NCBI GenBank assembly: GCA_004376785.1 | Contig: SOIY01000285.1 | Coordinates: 1 to 25,379, forward strand | Reading direction: 5' to 3' | From: Candidatus Stahliibacteriota bacterium | GTDB taxonomy: Bacteria > Hydrothermota > Tepidihabitantia > SM23-42 | Length of the DNA stretch: 25,379 nt | In this document: positions 7,777-14,575 of the stretch, one piece after another | Layout: each line of letters starts with the position of its first letter | Numbering within the stretch: the first letter of the stretch is position 1 | Notes under the pieces: generated by a model | The model's input: the letters and a program-made list of their open reading frames with translations, nothing else | Told to the model about the DNA's origin: nothing | Database searches by the model: none | Program-made: the position numbers and the translations under genes

Positions 7777-9689
7777 AATTCAATAGAAATTGTCGGCAAT
7801 CTTTTGAAAATCAACAATAGACTGAAACCCTGGAAATTTTTTTCAAAACCTGTCTCAGAGGATGAAATTGTTTCTATCGGATAGGTGAGAAGAATAAAAT
7901 TTGTATTAGCACTGAATTTGATTGGTGAAAAATTGTCAACCTGAATGGTGAACTGTTCTAAATTATTTAAGGTTTGGATTTGTTTAAGATTTTTGTCGTT
8001 ATTTAACCGCAACTTACTACCGAAGATGCCTAAGGAGAACTCAACACCAAATAATTTTACTGTACCTTGATATGTTATTTGCAGAATTCTGTTCTTTTCA
8101 CCAGAGAGTTGAATCGTTTTTTCGACCTGTCCGGAAAATTTAATCATACACTTTTTTTCGTCCAGAATTTTGTAATCCGTATAATCAATAGTTTTACCAA
8201 TCTCTTTGCCTCGACGGAAATTGTCTTCTGTTGGTATACTGTCCAGCATGCGGTCAAGACAAAAACTTCTATTGTACTGGTCGTAGATTAAATAATCATG
8301 GAGATTTTCTTCTTTGCTTTGCAAAACATCGTGAATAGATTTTACGCCTTCAGATTCAGTTTTTTGAGAGAGCTTTTGATGATACTTTTCGTTTCTTCGA
8401 CCAAGATAATTGAGGATATTGAGTTTTTTTCCTCTGTCATCGATTTCTATAAAACTTGCTGATCGAGGTTTTATGACGAAAAAGAATTTCTCGTCAGAAT
8501 AAACAATCTCTTTTTCTCCGTCAGCGTCGAAATCAATAGATTTTAATCCCTTTTGTATGTTAAAATTTTCGGCTTCAATTAGATTTTTATATATTGCTTC
8601 CCGCAAATGAGGTAAATATAACCCACCGAAAATACCATGCCAGTAAGCGCATGAACATTGTCCTTTCCATAATAGTAATTTCGCATTTAAATCATTGCCA
8701 ACATTTTTGGAAACATAGAGCATTCTTTTTTGCATATGGTTTGCCTCAGGGTATTTTCTTAAGAAATTTTTGAAATAACCACCATGAATAAGATAATAAT
8801 ACTTTTTATCGATCGTTTTTTTCAATTCCTCGTATTCTATGCCACATTTTGGCGGCAAAACCCATTCTCCCATTTCTTCATACGATGATGTGGGTACATA
8901 TATTCTACCGGCTGATGGTTCATTTGCAATCTTATGGAGAAAAACGGGTGTTATCCATGATTCTTTTTCAATACGACTCAGAAACTCATCAAGCCAACCC
9001 TTTTTAAAGACCCAATCGTACGTTCCTGGCCAACCACCAAATTTTTCACCATCATCACCTAATGTCTTCAGGCAGTTGTTTTTCCTGTTCTCTTCTTCCT
9101 TTAGAAAATTAATAGTTTCATCAATGGGATGAAATGGAATCAAGTAACGCAACTTCATTGATATTGGAAAGACTTTTAAAATCCTGCCTTCATCCTCGGT
9201 TACGTAATATGAATAGAGATCTTTTTCCTCGAGCCCTGCATAAAGGAAATGCGTGTCATCAAGCAATATATATTCGATCCCGGCATCAAGCAGGGTAGTA
9301 ATCAATTTTGGCTCCCAGATTCTTTCAGTCAGCCATAACCCCTTTGGTTGATAGTCAAAATGTTTGTATAGATAGTCATTGAAATATTTAATCTGTTCTA
9401 TTGCATCGCCTTTTGGTATAAAACTCAAAATTGGCTCACCATAAGCAGAAGAAAGCAATTCTGATTGCCCTTTTTTAACAGTCTCCTTTAACATTTCAAA
9501 AAACTCAGGATGCTTTTCAAATATCCATTCTAAAAGAGTACCAGAGTTATGAATCCCAAACTTTATTGTTTTATGTTTCATGAGCGCTTTTAACAAAGGG
9601 AGGTATGAATGTTCATAAACATATTCATACACCTCATCAAAATTCCCTGTAGGTTGATGATTATGGATATAAAATGCAAATTTAATCAT
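7773..9689 (-). CDS. GH57 4-alpha-glucanotransferase / alpha-amylase-type enzyme
   Basis: A 638-residue protein closely resembling Thermococcus-type GH57 4-alpha-glucanotransferase (about 650 residues). Family motifs run in order: FYIHNHQP (6-13), FGIHNSG, GEPILSF, WLTERIWEP with nucleophile Glu122, LLDDTHF, and TLGDDGEKFGGWPGTYDW with acid/base Asp at 212/213. C-terminal beta domains (DUF1925/1926-like) follow from about 300. There is no signal peptide, so it should act in the cytoplasm on maltodextrin or glycogen. It sits between EIIB and EIIC with ATGA overlaps at both ends, an unusual place for a glycoside hydrolase. Hydrolase versus transferase activity cannot be decided from sequence. 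Confidence 0.92.
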   Translation of the reverse strand: MIKFAFYIHNHQPTGNFDEVYEYVYEHSYLPLLKALMKHKTIKFGIHNSGTLLEWIFEKHPEFFEMLKETVKKGQSELLSSAYGEPILSFIPKGDAIEQIKYFNDYLYKHFDYQPKGLWLTERIWEPKLITTLLDAGIEYILLDDTHFLYAGLEEKDLYSYYVTEDEGRILKVFPISMKLRYLIPFHPIDETINFLKEEENRKNNCLKTLGDDGEKFGGWPGTYDWVFKKGWLDEFLSRIEKESWITPVFLHKIANEPSAGRIYVPTSSYEEMGEWVLPPKCGIEYEELKKTIDKKYYYLIHGGYFKNFLRKYPEANHMQKRMLYVSKNVGNDLNAKLLLWKGQCSCAYWHGIFGGLYLPHLREAIYKNLIEAENFNIQKGLKSIDFDADGEKEIVYSDEKFFFVIKPRSASFIEIDDRGKKLNILNYLGRRNEKYHQKLSQKTESEGVKSIHDVLQSKEENLHDYLIYDQYNRSFCLDRMLDSIPTEDNFRRGKEIGKTIDYTDYKILDEKKCMIKFSGQVEKTIQLSGEKNRILQITYQGTVKLFGVEFSLGIFGSKLRLNNDKNLKQIQTLNNLEQFTIQVDNFSPIKFSANTNFILLTYPIETISSSETGFEKNFQGFSLLLIFKRLPTISIEL

Positions 9690-10159
9690 TTAACTCCTGC
9701 AAGAATCTTTGCTACATCAATAGTAGAGGAGTTGGGTAATTGTTTACCAATAACCTTTACACCCATTTGGTATAGAAGTACTACTGATTCAATATCGTCA
9801 GCTGATAGGTAGATATAGGGTGCAATTTCTCTTGCCCCTTCTTTATAACCGAGACAACCTATATTGATTTCTTTCATTTCAAGCCCTTGCATCAATAAAT
9901 TATGTGCTTCTCGAACTGACTCAACAATAATCATAATTCTTTTTTTATTCTGTTTATTGACGATCGTTATACACTGTTTTATACCTACACAGGAAAATTC
10001 TATGCCTTCAGGGATGGCAAGTCGATAAGCATTGCATGCCCACTCATCCTTACTGATTTTGTCAGAGGCAATAATAAGTGATTTAATACCTAATGGTCGT
10101 GCCCAGCCTGCAACGACCTGTCCATGTATGAAACGATCATCAACCCTTAAAATACGCAC
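9686..10159 (-). CDS. PTS system mannose-family EIIB component
   Basis: A 157-residue cytoplasmic phosphocarrier. The start is GTG (10159-10157), two bases after the upstream stop. VDDRFIHGQVVAGWARPLG holds the phosphorylated His12; LIIASDKISKDEW, YRLAIPEG and the ending NSSTIDVAKILAG fit the family. It phosphorylates the incoming sugar at EIIC/EIID. EIIB normally receives phosphate from an EIIA domain, which is neither fused here nor encoded elsewhere in the window. It overlaps the GH57 gene by 4 bp. Confidence 0.93.
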   Translation of the reverse strand: MRILRVDDRFIHGQVVAGWARPLGIKSLIIASDKISKDEWACNAYRLAIPEGIEFSCVGIKQCITIVNKQNKKRIMIIVESVREAHNLLMQGLEMKEINIGCLGYKEGAREIAPYIYLSADDIESVVLLYQMGVKVIGKQLPNSSTIDVAKILAGVK

Positions 10160-10160
10160 C

Positions 10161-11951
10161 TCAGTCCCAGAACTCCCATTTTATTGTAAAATTAAGATGT
10201 CTCGGTGCCATTGTGTAATCAGGGATATAGGCATAATTTTCATCCAGAATATTGTCAAAACGTAATATAAAGGAGAGGGTTAAAAACCGTACTGTTCCTA
10301 CAGCAGATAATATCCTGAAAAGAGGTACTTCTTGACCATATATATCCTGCCTAATGTCAACAAATTGCTCTTGTAATATTAAGTCTAAAGCGAATCTTTC
10401 TGTTTTTCTTTTAAAGGATATAAAGATACTTGAATTACCTTTTGGTATGAAGGGAAGTGAATCCCCTTTAAAAAGATAGTTACCACTATATCCTGCTGCG
10501 ATCTCTGTTATTGATGTTGTATCCGAGTGATTACTTAAACGTATTCGCGCCACACAATGACTTTCTACACCAATAGTCTGCCATGAAGCGATATTATGTG
10601 GTGTATAATAACTGCCGTTGTCGGATTGTAGAATGATTAGATTATCATAGTCATATTTGTAAAAAGTTAATGTGCAATTCTTTCTTTTAATACCAATTTC
10701 TTGCAACCAATAATATTCTGGAACCAAATCTTCATTTCCTCTAATATAGTAGTATGAATACGGCATTACACTGGGAAAAAACGTTTCTGAAAGCGAAGGT
10801 ATTCTGTAATACCTTGATAGGGTACTGAAAAGATATGTAGAATCGAAAAGATTAAACCCGGCAGAGATCTTGGGTGCGTAAAAAAACGTATTATCGTTAC
10901 TCAATTCACCTTGGTTAGACAGTGAGAGGAGAAATTTACTAAACGATTTTTTTAAGGCAGCCCATAGAATCAGTGAGTGAGTAGAGTGTGAGCCATACAG
11001 GTCACTTTCGATTTGACTCAATTGTCCGATGAACCTATAATTAATCTCATAACCTTTTACATTATGATAATTTGTATTCTCAATACCATAATTTTTAACA
11101 TTATTTGTGTATGAGACGCCAGCAGTTGCATCAGAATAAAGGCTGTTATTTACTGTGTGGTAGAGCGCAATTTTATGATTGCTGTTACCACATACAAGGC
11201 ATGCATCAAGGAATCTATCTTCAGCACTTGCATTGAGGGTGTCGAGTGTATTACTTGGTATGCCATGATCATTCGCGAAATAAAGAATGTCGAGCCGCAT
11301 TGGTATTATTTGATTATAGTATAGATTTGAATAAAAAGAGGTGATCTCAAATTGATCGTTCAGGGAGTGCCCATGTGAATTCCAATAGAGCCCGCTTAGA
11401 TAAAATCCAAGGTCATTGGTGATTGGTCTAGTTAAATCTGCATTATATAAATTTGTCCCAAAATCTCCGGTTGAGTATTTAATATAAGAGAATGGTCTGT
11501 CATAATGATTCACCTTAGATGTTACATTAAGACCTTGAATACCAGGGTAATCCTGCCCCACGGTTATGGATTCAATGAACTGTACGGGTATTTTTGTGAG
11601 ATCAATGTAACCATATAATGGGTTATTTATTCGGTGGTTATTGAGGAAGAGCGTTGTATGTCCTGGATACTGTCCTCTTTTTGAAATGAGATTTAGCTGA
11701 CCATCACCATAACTTATTGATATCAGTGGAGTGTGTATAAAGGCGTCGGTAAGATTCAGATCATAATCTAAAGGTATGATATTCTGAGTACTATGTAGAT
11801 TTCGATCAATTTTTGAGTCAGAACCAAAATCGATAATCTCAGGGATTTCGTAGACCATGGCAGAGTCTTTTGCTGTTGAATCGTTCGGAACCTCAGCCGA
11901 ATCTACCATTGTCTCATTTTCGTTTAATAACATAATAAACATGAATAACAC
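10161..11951 (-). CDS. TonB-dependent-receptor-like outer-membrane barrel protein with unclear N-terminus
   Basis: The 596 residues (from GTG 11951) show a plug-like domain at about 34-135: YEIPEIIDFG, SISYGDGQLNLISKRGQYPG, TLFLNNHRINNPLYGYIDL, IPVQFIESITVGQDYPG. Alternating aromatic beta strands follow and end in a BtuB-like DNILDENYAYIPDYTMAPRHLNFTIKWEFWD. The expected role is energy-dependent uptake of a ligand across the outer membrane. No credible signal peptide is visible, and an in-frame TGA lies just upstream, overlapping the promoter. Possible starts are GTG 11951, ATG 11942 and ATG 11933. It heads the PTS operon, one base before the EIIB start, suggesting it imports the same sugar or an oligomer of it. 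The last residue is Asp, not the usual aromatic. Confidence 0.75.
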   Translation of the reverse strand: MLFMFIMLLNENETMVDSAEVPNDSTAKDSAMVYEIPEIIDFGSDSKIDRNLHSTQNIIPLDYDLNLTDAFIHTPLISISYGDGQLNLISKRGQYPGHTTLFLNNHRINNPLYGYIDLTKIPVQFIESITVGQDYPGIQGLNVTSKVNHYDRPFSYIKYSTGDFGTNLYNADLTRPITNDLGFYLSGLYWNSHGHSLNDQFEITSFYSNLYYNQIIPMRLDILYFANDHGIPSNTLDTLNASAEDRFLDACLVCGNSNHKIALYHTVNNSLYSDATAGVSYTNNVKNYGIENTNYHNVKGYEINYRFIGQLSQIESDLYGSHSTHSLILWAALKKSFSKFLLSLSNQGELSNDNTFFYAPKISAGFNLFDSTYLFSTLSRYYRIPSLSETFFPSVMPYSYYYIRGNEDLVPEYYWLQEIGIKRKNCTLTFYKYDYDNLIILQSDNGSYYTPHNIASWQTIGVESHCVARIRLSNHSDTTSITEIAAGYSGNYLFKGDSLPFIPKGNSSIFISFKRKTERFALDLILQEQFVDIRQDIYGQEVPLFRILSAVGTVRFLTLSFILRFDNILDENYAYIPDYTMAPRHLNFTIKWEFWD

Positions 11952-11957
11952 TCGTAG

Positions 11958-11985
11958 ATTATAATGTAAAAAATAGTATTGTCAA
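11958..11985 (-). promoter_or_regulatory. Sigma-70-type promoter of the receptor-PTS operon, leaderless
   Basis: TTGACA (11985-11980) and TATAAT (11963-11958) on the minus strand have a 16-bp spacer. Only six bases separate the -10 box from the GTG at 11951, the same arrangement as for yggS. No Shine-Dalgarno sequence fits. This should drive the eight-gene run ending at 3484. Confidence 0.8.
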
Positions 11986-11994
11986 GAAGGCTAT

Positions 11995-12019
11995 CTGAAG
12001 ATGCTGAAAAAATCTTCAG
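11995..12019. repeat. Hairpin left of the 12-mer array
   Basis: CTGAAGAT (11995-12002) and ATCTTCAG (12012-12019) form a perfect 8-bp inverted repeat around a 9-nt loop, GCTGAAAAA. There is no T-run, so it is not a standard terminator. It mirrors the hairpin at 12111-12134 across the array centre. Confidence 0.55.
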
Positions 12020-12028
12020 CACCCTCTC

Positions 12029-12107
12029 GATTACGGTGATAACAAAAAGATGACAATGATATATCAGTGGTTTTCATCACTGTAATCCTTAGTAAATCAT
12101 TGTAATC
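12029..12107. promoter_or_regulatory. Four-copy 12-mer array with dyad symmetry (putative operator)
   Basis: Copies are GATTACGGTGAT (12029-12040, plus), GATGACAATGAT (12049-12060, plus), GATTACAGTGAT (12087-12076, minus) and GATTACAATGAT (12107-12096, minus). Each same-strand pair repeats every 20 bp. All four are placed symmetrically about base 12068. Bases between the copies do not pair, so only the 12-mers are conserved, as expected of protein-binding sites about two helical turns apart. The array lies between the divergent PTS and nuoEFG-nfn promoters, upstream of both -35 boxes. Which protein binds is unknown. Confidence 0.6.
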
Positions 12108-12110
12108 GAA

Positions 12111-12134
12111 GATTTCTGGACTTTTCCAGAAATC
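12111..12134. repeat. Perfect 10-bp hairpin right of the 12-mer array
   Basis: GATTTCTGGA (12111-12120) pairs perfectly with TCCAGAAATC (12125-12134) around a CTTT loop. No T-tract follows, so a terminator role is doubtful. Confidence 0.6.
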
Positions 12135-12179
12135 TCTATCTGATTTGTAAAAAGATTATTATTAAACTAAAATTTATAC

Positions 12180-12207
12180 TTGAATTTTAATTTTTAATAT
12201 GTATAAT
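12180..12207 (+). promoter_or_regulatory. Sigma-70-type promoter of nuoE-nfn operon, near-leaderless
   Basis: TTGAAT (12180-12185) and TATAAT (12202-12207) are 16 bp apart. Nine bases separate the -10 box from the ATG at 12217, so a 5' leader of only a few nucleotides is predicted. No Shine-Dalgarno sequence is visible. Confidence 0.7.
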
Positions 12208-12216
12208 AAACACTAA

Positions 12217-12678
12217 ATGAAAAAAGTTGAGAACACTCTTCGTGAACACAGATATCAAAGGTCGCGCATTATCCAGATTTTGCAGGATATCCAGGTTGAA
12301 TTCAACTATTTACCCAAAGAGGCTTTAGAATACGTCAGTCAAAGATTGAAGATGTCATTGAGCAAAATTTATAGCATTGCAACATTTTATGCAGGTTTCA
12401 GTCTCAATCCTCGCGGAAAACATCTCTGTACGGTTTGCATGGGCACTGCTTGCCATGTGCGAGGCGCAGCGAATGTTTTAGATCGTATCGAAGAGCGGTT
12501 GGGAATCACATCTGGTGTTACTACATCAGATAAATTGTTTACCTTGGAGACTGTGAACTGTCTTGGTGCCTGTGCTCTTGCACCGATCGTAGTTATTGAT
12601 GGTCAATATCATGGCCAGACAACAGTTGATAGAGTTGATAAACTCCTGGACAAATACTATGAAAAAAAAGACAAATAA
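12217..12678 (+). CDS. nuoE: NuoE-like [2Fe-2S] subunit (NADH dehydrogenase / HydC type)
   Basis: The 153-residue length is typical of NuoE/HydC/HndA proteins. An N-terminal helical domain (LPKEALEYVSQRLKMSLSKIYSIATFYAGF) leads into a thioredoxin-like domain with four [2Fe-2S] ligands: C74 and C79 (CxxxxC), C115 and C119 (CxxxC). It passes electrons between the NuoF-like flavin subunit and partner clusters. It is first in the operon and overlaps the nuoF-like gene by 20 bp. Confidence 0.95.
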   Translation: MKKVENTLREHRYQRSRIIQILQDIQVEFNYLPKEALEYVSQRLKMSLSKIYSIATFYAGFSLNPRGKHLCTVCMGTACHVRGAANVLDRIEERLGITSGVTTSDKLFTLETVNCLGACALAPIVVIDGQYHGQTTVDRVDKLLDKYYEKKDK

Positions 12679-14488
12679 AGAATTCCGCTTGCACCTTCTT
12701 ATTTGCGCAGGTACAGGATGTGTTGCTAATAGGTCTTACGAAATCAAGGAAGAACTGGTTAAAGAAATCACCAGGCGAGGTTTGAACACTGAAGTAAGGG
12801 TCGCTATTACGGGTTGTAACGGCTATTGTGAACGTGGCCCCATCCTTGTTGTTCAGCCGGATGGCGTATTTTATCAAAAGGTGAGAAAAGAAGACGTACC
12901 CTGCATTGTTGAAGAACATATTTTAAAGGGTAAGCCAGTTGAGAGTTTAATGTATAGGCCATCACCAGATGCACCACCAATTTCCAGGATGATGGATATT
13001 GATTTCTTCAAACATCAAACATCAGTTGTTTTTAGAAATCGAAGCAGATTAGATCCAGAAGATATAGAAGATTATCTCCGTTTTGATGGCTACAAGGCAT
13101 TAAAAAAGGCATTGGTGGAGATGAATTCAGGACAGATCATCGCTGAAATCAAACTTTCTGGATTACGCGGACGTGGCGGTGCAGGGTTTCCAACCGGTTT
13201 AAAATGGGAGTTGTGTCGCAAATCTCCAGGTAATATAAAATATATTGTCTGTAATGGAGATGAAGGAGACCCTGGTGCCTTCATGGACAGAAGTGTTTTA
13301 GAGGCTGACCCGCATGCAGTTATTGAAGGTATGATTATCGGTGCTCGAGCAATCGGCGCACATAAAGGTTTTATTTATGTACGTAAAGAATACCCTCTTG
13401 CAGTTAAGAGAGTAAAGATCGCCCTTGTTCAGGCAGAAGAATATGGTTTCGTGGGTGAGAATATTTTGGGTACAGGTTGTGATTTTTCGGTTGATGTAGT
13501 TCAAGGTTCTGGCGCTTTTGTTTGTGGTGAAGAGACTGCATTACTTACATCAATAGAAGGAAGAGTCGGCAGACCAAGACCCAGACCACCATATCCTATA
13601 GAAAAGGGGTTATGGGGTAGACCGACAAACATTAATAATGTTGAAACCTGGGCAAACGTACCGCAGATTATCTCAAAAGGTGCAGAATGGTTTTCGGGAA
13701 TTGGAACCAAGCGTAGTAAAGGAACAAAAATATTCTCTCTTGTAGGTAAAATTAATAATACTGGTCTTGTTGAGGTTCCAATGGGCATTACCGTAAGAGA
13801 AATCGTTGACGAAATTGGCGGAGGAATTCCTGGTGGTAAGGAATTTAAGGCAGTACAGACTGGAGGTCCATCTGGTGGCTGTATACCTAAAAGCCTGTTG
13901 GATCTACCTATTGACTATGAAAGTTTAGTAAAAGCTGGTTCAATGATGGGTTCAGGTGGTATGATTGTAATGGATGAAGATACCTGTATGGTGGATATAG
14001 CTCGTTACTTTTTGGATTTTACCTTACATGAATCCTGCGGTAAATGCCCGTCCTGTAGATTAGGAACAAAGCAGATGGTCGAGATACTTGATCGCATTAC
14101 TGAAGGTGAAGGTAAAGAAGGTGACATTGAATTTTTAGAGGACATTGGTAAAAATGTAAAACTCGCCTCTTTGTGTGGATTAGGACAGACCGCGGCAAAT
14201 CCGGTTCTAACAACAATCAAATATTTTAGGGACGAATATCTTGCGCATATCAAAGAGAAACGCTGTCCTGCATTGGTGTGTAAATCGCTAATTTCCTACG
14301 TGATTGACCCTGAACTGTGTGGTGGTTGCACGGTCTGTGCCAAAAATTGTCCGAGTGATGCGATAACCGGTGAACCAAAAGAGATCTACACGATAGATCA
14401 AAAAAAGTGCACCAAATGCGGTATCTGCCTTACAGTTTGTCCGCCAAAGTTTAAAGCAGTGAAGAAAGTATCGCCACCAGTAAAGTGA
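12659..14488 (+). CDS. nuoF: NuoF/HydB-like NADH-binding flavoprotein subunit
   Basis: An ATG start at 12659 gives 609 residues. Domains run: thioredoxin-like [2Fe-2S] (C16, C21, C53, C57); NuoF core with FMN/NADH-binding GRGGAGFPTG (171-180) and CNGDEGDPGAF; GSGAFVCGEETALL; NuoF [4Fe-4S] site C460/C463/C466 plus C506; and a C-terminal 2x[4Fe-4S] ferredoxin (C554, 557, 560, 564 and C584, 587, 590, 594). This long form is typical of HydB/HndC of bifurcating hydrogenases and of NADH-linked formate dehydrogenases, not of respiratory NuoF. It should oxidise or reduce NAD(H) at FMN. The frame is open slightly upstream inside nuoE, but the MKKKTNKEF start fits the domain. Confidence 0.95.
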   Translation: MKKKTNKEFRLHLLICAGTGCVANRSYEIKEELVKEITRRGLNTEVRVAITGCNGYCERGPILVVQPDGVFYQKVRKEDVPCIVEEHILKGKPVESLMYRPSPDAPPISRMMDIDFFKHQTSVVFRNRSRLDPEDIEDYLRFDGYKALKKALVEMNSGQIIAEIKLSGLRGRGGAGFPTGLKWELCRKSPGNIKYIVCNGDEGDPGAFMDRSVLEADPHAVIEGMIIGARAIGAHKGFIYVRKEYPLAVKRVKIALVQAEEYGFVGENILGTGCDFSVDVVQGSGAFVCGEETALLTSIEGRVGRPRPRPPYPIEKGLWGRPTNINNVETWANVPQIISKGAEWFSGIGTKRSKGTKIFSLVGKINNTGLVEVPMGITVREIVDEIGGGIPGGKEFKAVQTGGPSGGCIPKSLLDLPIDYESLVKAGSMMGSGGMIVMDEDTCMVDIARYFLDFTLHESCGKCPSCRLGTKQMVEILDRITEGEGKEGDIEFLEDIGKNVKLASLCGLGQTAANPVLTTIKYFRDEYLAHIKEKRCPALVCKSLISYVIDPELCGGCTVCAKNCPSDAITGEPKEIYTIDQKKCTKCGICLTVCPPKFKAVKKVSPPVK

Positions 14489-14494
14489 AGATGA

Positions 14495-14556
14495 GAAGTT
14501 AAGAAGATATGAAGATAAGATTTCCTAATATCCCAGGCTCCAAACTTCTTAACTTC
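14495..14556. repeat. Inverted repeat between nuoF-like and nuoG-like genes
   Basis: GAAGTTAAGAAG (14495-14506) and CTTCTTAACTTC (14545-14556) form a perfect 12-bp stem around a 38-nt loop. It fills most of the only sizeable gap (87 bp) inside the operon. There is no T-tract. It may be an mRNA-stability hairpin or an insertion remnant. Confidence 0.5.
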
Positions 14557-14575
14557 AATATTAGTTTGAACCAAC

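Noticed and set aside
11952..12216. CRISPR array or tRNA
   Set aside because: The 12-bp repeats are too short, inverted in pairs, and without uniform spacers; no cloverleaf could be drawn.
12596..12658. Earlier start for the NuoF-like subunit inside nuoE
   Set aside because: The added 21 residues have no family counterpart and the ATG at 12659 fits the thioredoxin-like domain start.
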